DNA of 16,148 nucleotides from Crocinitomicaceae bacterium (GCA_027084145.1 JALWLM010000166.1:1-16148), one strand, 5' to 3'; shown: positions 8,084 to 16,148, counted from the first letter of the stretch. The notes: generated from the sequence alone by a model not told the origin. Made by a program: numbers and translations.

Positions 8084-10369
8084 TTAATCTTTCAAATCAA
8101 ATCTATCCAGATTCATTACCTTCGTCCATGCATGAACAAAATCTTTAATAAATTTTTCTTTTGCATCGTGGCTTGCATATACTTCCGAAATTGCTCGGAG
8201 TTCAGAATTGTGTCCAAAGATTAAATCTGCTCTGGTTGCTTTCCATTTAACCTTGTCTGTATCACGTTCTTTTCCTACAAATTTCATTTTGTCATCTGAA
8301 ACTGGAGTCCAGTAGGTATTCATATCTAATAAATTGATAAAAAAATCATTACTTAAAACACCAGGATTATTTGTTAATACACCTTCATCGGAATTATTAT
8401 AATTCACATTTAATACTCTTAATCCTCCTATCAAAACAGTCATTTCTGGTGCAGTTAAAGTAAGTAATTGGGCTTTGTCAATGAGAAGTTCTTCAGTTGT
8501 AAGTGTGTATTTCTTTTTTTGATAATTTCTAAATCCATCGGCTATTGGCTCTAGTACAGCAAAAGACTTGATGTCAGTTTGTTCTTGTGTTGCATCTGTT
8601 CTACCAGGAGTAAATGGAACTTCTATATCAAATCCCGCTTTTTTTATTGATTCTTCAAGAGCAGCATTTCCTCCAAGAATAATCAAATCAGCTATTGAAA
8701 CTTTTTTCGATTTGTTATTGTTGTTGAATTTTTCCTGAATTCTTGCATAAGTATTTAGTACTTTTTTTAACTGTACGGGATTGTTGACTTCCCAATTAAT
8801 TTGAGGTTCTAATCGAATTCGGGCTCCATTTGCCCCACCTCTTCTATCAGAACCTCTGTATGTAGATGCAGATGCCCAAGCCGTCTTGATAAGCTCATTA
8901 TAAGGAATATTTGAGCTTAAAATTTCCTCTTTTAATTTGATGATATCTCTTTTTGAGATTAAATTATAATTTGCAGCAGGAATAGGATCTTGCCATATAA
9001 AATCTTCTTTTGGTACTTCCGGTCCCAGATAAGTAGATTTTGGTCCCATATCTCTGTGTGTCAATTTAAACCATGCTTTAGCAAAAGTTTCATCAAACAG
9101 TAAAGGATTATCTATAAATTTTTGACATATTTTTCTGTATTCGGGATCAAATTTCAACGCTAAATCTGATGTTAGCATCGTAGGTCGGTGTCTTTTGCTT
9201 TTATCAAAAGCATCAGGAAATATTTCTCCAACATCTTTAGCAACCCATTGTTTAGCTCCTGCAGGACTTTCTATTAATTCCCATTCATTTTCAAACAATG
9301 TTGTTAGAAAAGCATGACTCCATCTTGTAGGAGTAGGGGTCCAAATAACTTCTAGTCCGGAAGAGATAGCGTCTTTCCCTTTTCCGGATTTGTATGAACT
9401 TTTCCATCCTAACCCTTGTTCCTCTATGCTTGCAACTTCAGGGGCCTCACCAACATGATCGACAGGTCCAGCTCCATGTGTTTTTCCAAAAGTATGACCG
9501 CCTGCAATTAAAGCAACAGTCTCTTCATCATTCATTCCCATTCGGGCAAATGAAATCCGTATATTTTTAGCAGAAGCCAAAGGATCGGGGTTACCGTTAG
9601 GGCCTTCCGGGTTAACATAAATTAACCCCATTTGAACAGCAGCTAGAGGGTTTTCAATATCCACATCAAATTCACCTTTTTCGTTTAGCCTTCTAGACTC
9701 CAACCAATCACTTTCATTACCCCAGTAAATATCATCCTGCGGTTCCCAAACATCTTCACGTCCTCCGGCAAATCCTATTGTTTTGAAACCCATTGATTCT
9801 AATGCAACATTTCCAGTTAAGATCATTAAATCTGCCCAAGAAATCTTTTGACCGTATTTTTGTTTTACAGGCCATAATAATCTTCTTGCTTTATCAAGGT
9901 TTATATTATCCGGCCAGCTATTCTGAGGTGCAAAGCGTTGCAAGCCCATTCTAGTGCCTCCTCTTCCGTCTCCGGTTCTATAGGTGCCTGCACTATGCCA
10001 AGCCATTCTAATGAACAGAGGACCATAATTTCCATAATCTGCAGGCCACCAGTCTTGAGATTCTGTCAGTATTTTTTTTATATCTTCTTTTAATTGAAAA
10101 TAATCCAATTGATTAAATGCTTCCTTATAACTGAAATCTTTAGATAAAGGATTTGTTTTTTCTGAATTTTGAGAAAGTATTTTCAGATTTAATTTGTTGG
10201 GCCACCAATCATTATTTGATTTTATGATTGAAACACGTTCTTTTTTATGTTTTTTGTCAAAACCAAAAGGACATCCGTTTTCTTTTTCTTTCATAGCGTT
10301 TTTATTTTTAATGTTACACGATCCTAGTACTAATAGAGAAGTGATACTGAGAGTTAATATTTTTTTCAT
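8084..10369 (-). CDS. katG: Catalase-peroxidase with a lipoprotein signal peptide
   Basis: This bifunctional haem enzyme removes hydrogen peroxide by catalase and peroxidase reactions. Its 761 residues show the duplicated peroxidase architecture: an active N-terminal half (about 55-440) and a haem-free C-terminal half (about 465-761). Distal residues R121, W124 and H125 lie in RMAWHSAGTYR; Y251 and M277 complete the Met-Tyr-Trp crosslink positions; proximal H292 is in AGGHTFGKTHG, with the partnering Asp at about 402. Unusually, residues 1-18 (MKKILTLSITSLLVLGSC) form a lipoprotein signal with lipobox LGSC, predicting lipidation at C18 and placement in the envelope, whereas most KatG proteins are cytosolic. 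A Met at residue 26 (base 10294) would give a conventional cytosolic N-terminus, but the candidate promoter box about 24 bases upstream of 10369 favours the long form. It is divergent from oxyR, which probably induces it under peroxide stress. Confidence 0.96.
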   Translation of the reverse strand: MKKILTLSITSLLVLGSCNIKNKNAMKEKENGCPFGFDKKHKKERVSIIKSNNDWWPNKLNLKILSQNSEKTNPLSKDFSYKEAFNQLDYFQLKEDIKKILTESQDWWPADYGNYGPLFIRMAWHSAGTYRTGDGRGGTRMGLQRFAPQNSWPDNINLDKARRLLWPVKQKYGQKISWADLMILTGNVALESMGFKTIGFAGGREDVWEPQDDIYWGNESDWLESRRLNEKGEFDVDIENPLAAVQMGLIYVNPEGPNGNPDPLASAKNIRISFARMGMNDEETVALIAGGHTFGKTHGAGPVDHVGEAPEVASIEEQGLGWKSSYKSGKGKDAISSGLEVIWTPTPTRWSHAFLTTLFENEWELIESPAGAKQWVAKDVGEIFPDAFDKSKRHRPTMLTSDLALKFDPEYRKICQKFIDNPLLFDETFAKAWFKLTHRDMGPKSTYLGPEVPKEDFIWQDPIPAANYNLISKRDIIKLKEEILSSNIPYNELIKTAWASASTYRGSDRRGGANGARIRLEPQINWEVNNPVQLKKVLNTYARIQEKFNNNNKSKKVSIADLIILGGNAALEESIKKAGFDIEVPFTPGRTDATQEQTDIKSFAVLEPIADGFRNYQKKKYTLTTEELLIDKAQLLTLTAPEMTVLIGGLRVLNVNYNNSDEGVLTNNPGVLSNDFFINLLDMNTYWTPVSDDKMKFVGKERDTDKVKWKATRADLIFGHNSELRAISEVYASHDAKEKFIKDFVHAWTKVMNLDRFDLKD

Positions 10370-10392
10370 TGTTGTTTTTTTATGGTTTTAGG

Positions 10393-10400
10393 CAAAATTA
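10393..10400 (-). promoter_or_regulatory. Candidate -7 box of the katG promoter
   Basis: Read on the minus strand this is TAATTTTG, a full match to TAnnTTTG. It places the transcript start roughly 15-20 bases before the katG ATG at 10369, which supports translation from the signal-peptide start. No clear TTTG upstream element is present, as might be expected of a promoter needing an activator. Confidence 0.5.
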
Positions 10401-10405
10401 AGACG

Positions 10406-10428
10406 ATTATTTTATAAATAAAAACTAT
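10406..10428. promoter_or_regulatory. Possible OxyR operator between katG and oxyR
   Basis: This AT-rich stretch has imperfect dyad symmetry (AT..TTTT centre AAAA..AT) and lies between the two divergent promoter boxes. A LysR-type regulator normally binds such a site. The sequence is so AT-rich that the symmetry could be chance, and it is not a clear match to the E. coli OxyR ATAG/CTAT spacing. Confidence 0.25.
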
Positions 10429-10433
10429 ATTTG
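10426..10433 (+). promoter_or_regulatory. Candidate -7 box of the oxyR promoter
   Basis: TATATTTG is a full match to TAnnTTTG. Transcription would begin near 10440, just after the ATG at 10436, which argues that oxyR is translated from the ATG at 10475. Its left end overlaps the possible operator by three bases, so bound OxyR could repress its own gene. Confidence 0.5.
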
Positions 10434-10474
10434 CGATGTTAATATTGACAGTATCAATAATAATTGTTTTTATT

Positions 10475-11413
10475 ATGAATATTCAACAGTTTCAATATGT
10501 TTTAGCAGTTGCGGATTCTAAAAATTTTGAAGAAGCTGCAGAAAGGTGTTTTGTAACACAATCGACTTTAAGTACGATGATAGGTCGTTTAGAAGATGAA
10601 CTTAGGATAAAAATATTTAATAGAAAAACAAAACCTGTATCTATCACGGATGAAGGGCAAAAAATCATAGAAAGATTAAGAATTATCAATAATGAAATTT
10701 TAATTTTAGAGGATATGGTACAAGAATTAAAAGGAGAGATGAAAGGAGAGCTTAAAATCGGAGTGATTCCTACCGTTGCTCCTTATTTATTACATTTGTT
10801 TGTGCCTGAATTTTCTCAAAGATTTCCGGAAATAAAGATATTGATAAAGGAAATTACGACTTCTCAAATCATAGAATCACTTAAAAACAGGTCTTTGGAT
10901 GTAGGAATATTAGCCTTACCGATAAGAGATAAAGAATTAGAGGAGTATGAATTATATACCGAACCTTTTTTTGTTTATGATTATAGAAATAATCAATTAC
11001 ACACTACTAAGATTTCAATGAATGATTTAGACTACTCTAAATTATGGTTGTTACAAGAAGGACATTGTTTACGGACACAAGTATTTGAGATTTGTGAACG
11101 TTCAAATAAACATTTAAAAAACAAGTTGAATGTAGAGTTTGAATCGGGTTCTATGGATAGCTTGTTGCGGTTTACAAAATTTAATAAAGGAATGACAATA
11201 ATTCCCTTTTTATCTTCGGTTGATTTTTCTGATAAAGATAAATCTCATATCGTAGAATTTAAAGAACCTGTACCTTCTCGTGCTATAGGGTTATTAACGC
11301 ATAATTTTTTTGTAAAGAAAAGGCTTTTAAAGGAATTAAAAAGAATCATTCAAAGTTCGGTAAAAGAATTACTACCGAAAATAGAGAAAATGGAAATTAT
11401 AAAACCGTTATAA
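10475..11413 (+). CDS. oxyR: LysR-family hydrogen peroxide sensor OxyR
   Basis: This 312-residue transcription factor senses hydrogen peroxide through a disulfide and activates peroxide-defence genes. Residues 1-60 are a LysR winged helix-turn-helix (NFEEAAERCFVTQSTLSTMI), followed by a linker helix and a two-lobed sensor domain. The sensor loop EGHCLRTQVFEIC holds C198 and C207, nine residues apart as in E. coli C199/C208 and close to the same numbering, which separates OxyR from generic LysR proteins. I chose the ATG at 10475 because the family begins MNIQQ.. here; the in-frame ATG at 10436 would add 13 hydrophobic residues and lies at the predicted transcript start. It is divergent from katG, its expected target, and convergent with the ydcF-like gene, with only 13 bases between stops and no visible hairpin. 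Confidence 0.93.
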   Translation: MNIQQFQYVLAVADSKNFEEAAERCFVTQSTLSTMIGRLEDELRIKIFNRKTKPVSITDEGQKIIERLRIINNEILILEDMVQELKGEMKGELKIGVIPTVAPYLLHLFVPEFSQRFPEIKILIKEITTSQIIESLKNRSLDVGILALPIRDKELEEYELYTEPFFVYDYRNNQLHTTKISMNDLDYSKLWLLQEGHCLRTQVFEICERSNKHLKNKLNVEFESGSMDSLLRFTKFNKGMTIIPFLSSVDFSDKDKSHIVEFKEPVPSRAIGLLTHNFFVKKRLLKELKRIIQSSVKELLPKIEKMEIIKPL

Positions 11414-11426
11414 AGAATAAACAGCA

Positions 11427-12182
11427 TCATAATTTCCCTGTTATTTTATAAGCTAAATATCCAACGGTTTCTTTGAGAAGTTTATTCCAAAGACGGAAGT
11501 TATCACTTTCGGGAACGATTACTTCATCCCAAGAAAGTGGTTGAGCATATAAGTCCGTTGAAAATGGCGTACAGTATATACCTTGTTTTTCAAAACAAGC
11601 AAGAGCCCTTTTCATGTGTATTCCCGAAGTAACAAGGATAAATTTAGAAAAATGAGGGTAAGATTGACGAAGAATTTGAGCTGTAAACTTTGCATTTTCA
11701 TAAGTATTGATTGACCTTTCTTCCGTTATAATATCCTCTTTGGGAATTCCCCATTGAATAAGCAACTCTTTAACTTGTCGTGCTTCCTGTAAACCTTTAT
11801 CTATGAGATGTCCGTTATCTCCTGTTATTAACAATTTGTCCACTTTCTTGGAATGATATAAAGTAAGTGCTTGAATCAAGCGGTCACCTTGCCTTCGAAT
11901 GCTAATCCTCTTTAAAGAATTATCATATTCAAACATTCCGCCTAGAATAATTGCAACATCATGTTTTTTTACCTTTTCTATTCGAGTTCCGGGTATTTCC
12001 CATTGTCCACAAAAGAAATTGAAAATTAAAGTATTTGTAAAAAATAAAAGAATGAATATTCCTACCCATTTTGTCTTTTTTTTCCATTTGGATTTTCCAA
12101 AAAAATGAAGTCCGATTAAAGCACATAACCATGTAAATGGAGATAAGAGGAAGAGTAATGTTTTGGAAAGAAAGAAAAACAT
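11427..12182 (-). CDS. YdcF/ElyC/SanA-family (DUF218) envelope protein
   Basis: The protein has 251 residues. Two hydrophobic spans (about 4-27 and 38-58) separated by a basic loop (KSKWKKKTK) anchor it in the inner membrane; the DUF218 domain follows at about 75-215, probably facing the periplasm. Visible family motifs are VAIILGGM, LLITGDNG, ERSINTYENA and LVTSGIHMKRAL, and the C-terminus KETVGYLAYKITGKL matches the usual ending. Two-span members resemble E. coli ElyC, linked to envelope and peptidoglycan maintenance, and SanA, linked to the permeability barrier; the chemistry of the family is unsettled, so no substrate is proposed. It stands alone on this strand, convergent with oxyR and divergent from mscS with a 73-base gap. 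I see only a weak promoter-like match upstream. Confidence 0.88.
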   Translation of the reverse strand: MFFFLSKTLLFLLSPFTWLCALIGLHFFGKSKWKKKTKWVGIFILLFFTNTLIFNFFCGQWEIPGTRIEKVKKHDVAIILGGMFEYDNSLKRISIRRQGDRLIQALTLYHSKKVDKLLITGDNGHLIDKGLQEARQVKELLIQWGIPKEDIITEERSINTYENAKFTAQILRQSYPHFSKFILVTSGIHMKRALACFEKQGIYCTPFSTDLYAQPLSWDEVIVPESDNFRLWNKLLKETVGYLAYKITGKL

Positions 12183-12228
12183 TTTTCGTAATCGATTAAA
12201 TATTAAGGAACCAATTTAATAAAAATAA

Positions 12229-12236
12229 TATCTTTG
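12229..12236 (+). promoter_or_regulatory. Candidate -7 box of the mscS-thioesterase promoter
   Basis: TATCTTTG matches TAnnTTTG and lies 19 bases before the mscS ATG, predicting a leader of roughly 10-15 bases. No good TTTG element is seen at the usual distance upstream. Confidence 0.45.
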
Positions 12237-12255
12237 TTCATAAAAATGTAAGAAT

Positions 12256-13098
12256 ATGAATGATATAGTAAAGAAAATAGAAGGTTGGTTAGGGTTAAAC
12301 CAAGGAGACATTTTAGATATTTTGGTATCTATAGGAACAAAACTTATTATTGCAGCAGTTATTTTATGGGTAGGTTTTAAACTATCTAGAGTTGCTTCTA
12401 AAACAATTCGTAAAGGATTGGAGAAGAGAAATATTGATTTAAGTTTAGTAACTTTTTTGTCTTCATTGATAACTACTTTAATCAAAGTACTGACAATCAT
12501 TACAGCGATTACACAGTTGGGGCTCGAGATGACTTCTTTTGTCGCTTTATTAGGAGCTGCAGGTTTAGCTGTTGGTATGGCTTTCTCGGGAACATTATCT
12601 AATTTTGCAGGAGGAGTTATCATTTTGTTTTTAAAACCCTTTAAAATAGGAGATTATGTTTCTATAGGAGGACATGAAGGAATTGTTAAAGAGATTTTAA
12701 TTTTCAATACGATTTTGAATACACTGGATAATAAAACAATCATTTTGGCGAATGGAGAAGTGGCAAATGGGACAATAATCAATTATACAAACGAAGATAT
12801 CCGAAGAGTAGATTGGACTTTTGGAGTTGCTTATGGAGATAATTTGAAAAAAGCCAAAGAGGTTCTAATGCAATTCATGGAAGAAGATAAACGAATTTTA
12901 AAAGATCCTGCTCCTTTTGTTGGATTAGGAGAATTAGCAGATTCATCAGTGAATATTACAACGAGAGCATGGGTGAAAACAGAAGATTATTGGGATGTCT
13001 TTTTTGATATGAATGAACGAGTATATAACGAATTTGAAAAAGAAGGACTTTCCATTCCATTCCCTCAAATGGATGTACATCTAAAAAAAGAAAGTTAA
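12256..13098 (+). CDS. mscS: Small-conductance mechanosensitive channel MscS
   Basis: This homo-heptameric inner-membrane channel opens under membrane tension and releases solutes during osmotic downshock. The 280 residues match the E. coli protein in length (286 aa). Membrane spans lie at about 25-45 and 65-90, and the pore-lining helix at 94-128 carries the Gly/Ala pattern GAAGLAVGMAFSGTLSNFAGG, followed by LKPFKIGDYV, the entry to the cytoplasmic beta domain. The C-terminal part (to 280) is the usual cytoplasmic cage; there are no extra sensor domains. The ATG is 20 bases downstream of a promoter-like box. The next gene starts 4 bases after this stop, so the two are probably cotranscribed, although no functional link between a channel and a thioesterase is evident. 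Confidence 0.94.
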   Translation: MNDIVKKIEGWLGLNQGDILDILVSIGTKLIIAAVILWVGFKLSRVASKTIRKGLEKRNIDLSLVTFLSSLITTLIKVLTIITAITQLGLEMTSFVALLGAAGLAVGMAFSGTLSNFAGGVIILFLKPFKIGDYVSIGGHEGIVKEILIFNTILNTLDNKTIILANGEVANGTIINYTNEDIRRVDWTFGVAYGDNLKKAKEVLMQFMEEDKRILKDPAPFVGLGELADSSVNITTRAWVKTEDYWDVFFDMNERVYNEFEKEGLSIPFPQMDVHLKKES

Positions 13099-13102
13099 GA
13101 CA

Positions 13103-13552
13103 TTGAAAGACATACTGACGCATCCTATTATTCAAGGTTATATTCAAGCCAATAAGTTTGGTGATTTATTGGGTATGGACTTTAGTTTGGATAAGGATGG
13201 GGTTTGTTATAAGATGAAAGTTGAAGAGAAGCATTTGGCAACCCCGATAGCGAGTCATGGAGGAGCAATAGCCGCTTTAATGGATGCTACAATGGGGGTA
13301 ACCGCACTTTCAGAAGTTATTTTAGAAGGAAAAGTCGTTGCTACCGTAGAGATGAAATTATCCTTTTTAATCCCTGCACTATTGGGTGATGAATTAACAG
13401 GAAGAGCAAAAGTGATTAGACACGGAAAACGAATTCTTTTTGTGGAGGGAGAAATTAAAAATCAGGATAATAAAAGAGTAGCTTTTGCTACAGGTACATT
13501 TAATGCTTATCCTTCGGATAGAGCAGGACTGAAATCCTTATCGAATCAGTGA
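13103..13552 (+). CDS. PaaI-like hotdog-fold acyl-CoA thioesterase
   Basis: The protein is a single hotdog domain of 149 residues of the PaaI type, which hydrolyses acyl- or aryl-CoA thioesters in the cytosol. The catalytic region reads ATPIASHGGAIAALMDATMG: H52-G53-G54 bind the thioester and D61 is the expected acid/base, followed by the strands VATVEMKLSFLIPA and GRAKVIRHGKRILFVEGEI. The substrate cannot be told from sequence. The start is a TTG at 13103, 4 bases after the mscS stop; no in-frame ATG lies upstream before a stop, and the next Met (residue 25) would remove the conserved opening helix (HPIIQGYIQANKFGDLLG), so TTG is preferred. The last 15 bases overlap the end of the convergent surface-protein gene. 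Confidence 0.9.
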   Translation: MKDILTHPIIQGYIQANKFGDLLGMDFSLDKDGVCYKMKVEEKHLATPIASHGGAIAALMDATMGVTALSEVILEGKVVATVEMKLSFLIPALLGDELTGRAKVIRHGKRILFVEGEIKNQDNKRVAFATGTFNAYPSDRAGLKSLSNQ

Positions 13553-16148
13553 GAAATGACCTCGTTTACGATATTGTATTCCGTTGCCGTCATATAAAGT
13601 AACAATATAGATATAAGTATCATTATTTGCATCATTACCGTTGGATTGTATTAAACCGTCCCATCCCACATTAGGATCGTTGGTCTTAAAAACTACCTGT
13701 CCCCAGCGATTAAAAATCGTAAAATCATATTGAGTAAAATCATGATGGGTTACAACCGGTTTAAAAATAGGGTTGACTCCATTAGGAGTAAAAGCATTAG
13801 GTACATATAAAATCGGTTCATAAACCGCACATTCCGTGTTAGAACGACTGATTTCAGAAAAATTGTAAATATTCGTAGCTTCCAAGGCAACAATGTAATA
13901 GCAAAATTTTCCCATTGTACCGATTCCGTAAACAGGGTCTTCATAATATAATGTTGTACCGCTAAGAACCGCTAACGGATTCGGGTCAAAAATATCGTCA
14001 ACACTTCGGTAAACATGATAAGCTACAATTGATCCGTTGAAATTTTCATAAGGTGTCCAGTTTAAGTAATTGATTTCTTTTTTATCATCATATTGAACAC
14101 GAAGAAATATGGTTTTACCAATATTGGAAGAAGAACCGATATCACCGCAACTATCTATGTAGCGGACACGATAAGTATAGGATTGCTTATGAACATCAAC
14201 ATCATTATCCTTATAACTTAAATGATCTCCCGTGATATGAACAGATGCGATATTTTCAAATTGACCGTCAATCTCTTTGTCAATTAGAATTTTTGTTACA
14301 TCTGCATTAGATTCAATGTAATGTTTAATTAAAATGTTTTCATCATCGGTAACCGTAGCAGTTTTGAGATAATGGTAAGCAGGTGGTGTTGGAGTAGCAA
14401 CAAAGACAATAATTTTTTGAGAAAATACTTCTTTCCCATCATTTGAAATGGCTTTTATCAAGATATGATAAGTTTCTAAAGGGTTTACATTGATTTCAGC
14501 AAATAAGTTATTGGTTGTCATGTAAGAAGTCCAATTTGTTTCATTGGTGGTTTTTGCTAATACTTCGTAATGGGATAAATTATTCCATCCTACATACTCC
14601 GTCCAGTTTAATAAGATTTTTTTTGCACAGATATTCAAATTTCCGGTTAGAAAAATGCTTGTATGTACTTCTCCTTTTGCTGAAGACTGGAATGTCGGAG
14701 GGGTTGTGTTGGTTTGACAAGAATCAAATGCAGCAACGGAAAAAGTTAAGGGGCCTGTAATGTTACCCGGATTATAAATGAAAGTTGTATCATCCGCATT
14801 AAATTGTTGAGCTAATTCCACCATATTCCCTGTATTGTTTTGGATGTATATAATATATCCGTAAGTGTCAGGGTGTCGATTTCTATCCCATGTAATTGTA
14901 ACCGTATTATTCGTAGAATCAATACTTACGGAGTATAAAACAGGAATGTCGGGAGAAATTTGATCGGTAAAACTTCCTCCGTCAATGTTGGAAATAAAAT
15001 CACAAGGTTGATTAGGCAGAACAATTTGATAATTTAAATTTACCGAACAAATCGTGATGGTGTCAACATAAAAATGAGTTCCGTAAGGAACGCTATCATA
15101 TAAATTCCATACTCCAGCGGGATATTCTTTGTAAATATGATAATAATTTCCCATAGAATTTTGAGGAGGACTCACAGGGTCATTCCATTGTAATATAGCA
15201 GTACCATTATTAGGGTTATTGACGGCAAGAAAAATATTTTTTATGGAATCTGAAGCGTTGGAATAAGAGGCATTACATCCCGAAATAGAATGTACATGGT
15301 ATTGATGTGCTTGCGTAACGCCTGTATGAGTAAAGGAAGTTGTAGCGATATTATTAATGGTTCCGATAAGATTATTGTCCGCATAAACTTCATAGTGGTC
15401 AAAAGAACCTGTAGGATCGTTGACTTGTGACCATTGTATATTAAAATCATTATTATTTCCTCCTTGAATACATTCAATTTCAGGAGCTTCAACAATACCG
15501 GGATTAACGACATTAATGGTAATCGTTGCATAATTGACTCCCGGAATAGCGCAGTAATCATCCTGTACTTTAAATACAAAATGATAAGCAACGGTATCTA
15601 ATGCATAACCTTGAGGAGAAATAACATGGTTACAATCTGTTTGCCAAGAAAAGTCGGTGCTGACGCCTTGGGTCATTGTGATTGGGGGAGTTTGATTTAG
15701 TGTGGCGCAAGGTGCAATTAAGCAGCCCGAATTGGATGTGAAATTGTTTCCAAATAAAAGTCCGGAGGCTGTTAGGGTATTATTTTGCGGGGAGTTATCA
15801 TGCAAAAGTTCATTGTCCGTAGCGTTAAGTGTAAAATTAACGAGTGTTCCGGCATCTACTGTCGTTTCAAAGCTTCCTGAGAAAGGCCCATTAATATTCG
15901 GTGGTGTATTTCCCGAACAGGCGGAAACAATGATTTGAGTCTCTCTCATAACTTCTGCAATGAGAACTCCATAGCGAAAAGATTGCACGATAATTTTAAC
16001 ATTAAATTGTCCGATGGTATTAGATAAAAAAGTAAAAGTTCCATTGTAGGGGTGGATTTGGGAGGGAATATTTCCGGGGTCAAAATTAGTGTTAGGAGTA
16101 GGGGAGTTGAAATTATACCCTGTTTCAAAAGGAATGGTTGCAGGGACA
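13538..16148 (-). CDS. Fibronectin III-rich surface protein with T9SS type B sorting domain (C-terminal part)
   Basis: The frame is open through the window edge, so only the C-terminal 869 residues are visible; the GTG at 15988 is internal. The final 90 residues, from LYVPNAFTPNG through FTIFNRWGQVVF and GWDG to GHFSLIR, are the gliding-motility-associated type B sorting domain (CHU_C), which directs secretion through the type IX system to the cell surface or medium. Upstream are several beta-sandwich repeats of fibronectin III character (for example FNIQWSQVNDPTGSFDHYEVY, ILLNWTEYVGWNNLSHYEVL, NYLNWTPYENFNGSIVAYHVYR), rich in Asn, Thr and Tyr and with scattered cysteines. The first visible part (FRYGVLIAEVMRETQIIV) resembles Ig/PKD-like segments common in these proteins. 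No enzymatic domain is seen; an adhesin or matrix role is inference. The sorting motif lacks the usual NGDGxND, reading NGVNPIF. Confidence 0.9.
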   Translation of the reverse strand, partial: VPATIPFETGYNFNSPTPNTNFDPGNIPSQIHPYNGTFTFLSNTIGQFNVKIIVQSFRYGVLIAEVMRETQIIVSACSGNTPPNINGPFSGSFETTVDAGTLVNFTLNATDNELLHDNSPQNNTLTASGLLFGNNFTSNSGCLIAPCATLNQTPPITMTQGVSTDFSWQTDCNHVISPQGYALDTVAYHFVFKVQDDYCAIPGVNYATITINVVNPGIVEAPEIECIQGGNNNDFNIQWSQVNDPTGSFDHYEVYADNNLIGTINNIATTSFTHTGVTQAHQYHVHSISGCNASYSNASDSIKNIFLAVNNPNNGTAILQWNDPVSPPQNSMGNYYHIYKEYPAGVWNLYDSVPYGTHFYVDTITICSVNLNYQIVLPNQPCDFISNIDGGSFTDQISPDIPVLYSVSIDSTNNTVTITWDRNRHPDTYGYIIYIQNNTGNMVELAQQFNADDTTFIYNPGNITGPLTFSVAAFDSCQTNTTPPTFQSSAKGEVHTSIFLTGNLNICAKKILLNWTEYVGWNNLSHYEVLAKTTNETNWTSYMTTNNLFAEINVNPLETYHILIKAISNDGKEVFSQKIIVFVATPTPPAYHYLKTATVTDDENILIKHYIESNADVTKILIDKEIDGQFENIASVHITGDHLSYKDNDVDVHKQSYTYRVRYIDSCGDIGSSSNIGKTIFLRVQYDDKKEINYLNWTPYENFNGSIVAYHVYRSVDDIFDPNPLAVLSGTTLYYEDPVYGIGTMGKFCYYIVALEATNIYNFSEISRSNTECAVYEPILYVPNAFTPNGVNPIFKPVVTHHDFTQYDFTIFNRWGQVVFKTNDPNVGWDGLIQSNGNDANNDTYIYIVTLYDGNGIQYRKRGHFSLIR

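Noticed and set aside
10436..10474. Earlier oxyR start with 13 extra residues
   Set aside because: It lies at the predicted transcript start and adds hydrophobic residues before the conserved MNIQQ opening of the regulator.
12216..12623. 135-codon frame on the minus strand under mscS
   Set aside because: It lies antisense to a well-conserved channel gene and its product has no family features.
15241..15591. 116-codon minus-strand frame inside the surface protein
   Set aside because: It is an out-of-frame shadow, Leu/Ile-rich, within a clear coding region on the same strand.
1..16148. CRISPR array, tRNA, insertion sequence or defence system
   Set aside because: No regularly spaced repeats, cloverleaf-like segments, transposase motifs or terminal inverted repeats were seen; nearly all of the sequence is explained by conserved genes.

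Overview
The window looks like ordinary chromosome from a member of the Bacteroidota, most likely the order Flavobacteriales. The evidence is the AT-rich sequence, promoter-like TAnnTTTG boxes in place of an E. coli-type -10, a CarB without the C-terminal allosteric domain, a DNA polymerase III alpha subunit fused to a DnaQ-like exonuclease, and a large surface protein ending in a type IX secretion (gliding-motility type B) sorting domain. The genus cannot be read from the sequence. I see no mobile element, CRISPR array, rRNA or tRNA.

Layout. Bases 1-3372 (+): the 3'-most part of carB, whose stop overlaps the start of a 45-residue membrane peptide (2766-2903), followed 7 bases later by an exported NTF2/SnoaL-like protein. 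Bases 3649-8025 (+): dnaE, with exonuclease, PHP, polymerase, clamp-binding and OB regions in one chain. A perfect 38-bp palindrome (8042-8079) lies between convergent dnaE and katG and probably terminates both. Bases 8084-11413: katG (-) and oxyR (+) are divergent around a short AT-rich control region carrying one promoter-like box for each. Bases 11427-12182 (-): a YdcF/ElyC/SanA-type membrane protein. Bases 12256-13552 (+): an MscS channel and a PaaI-like thioesterase 4 bases apart, probably cotranscribed. Bases 13538-16148 (-): the C-terminal 869 residues of a fibronectin-III-rich, T9SS-exported protein whose start is outside the window.

How the genes work together. The clearest functional unit is oxyR-katG. 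The regulator keeps both redox cysteines at the E. coli spacing and sits back to back with a peroxide-removing enzyme. The KatG has a lipoprotein signal peptide, so it probably detoxifies peroxide in the envelope rather than the cytosol. The other genes are housekeeping (pyrimidine/arginine precursor synthesis, replication) or envelope functions (osmotic protection, envelope maintenance, surface protein). I find no convincing undescribed multi-gene system. The points most worth a second look are the lipidated KatG and the polymerase in which a fused proofreading domain coexists with a PHP domain that has lost metal-ligand residues.
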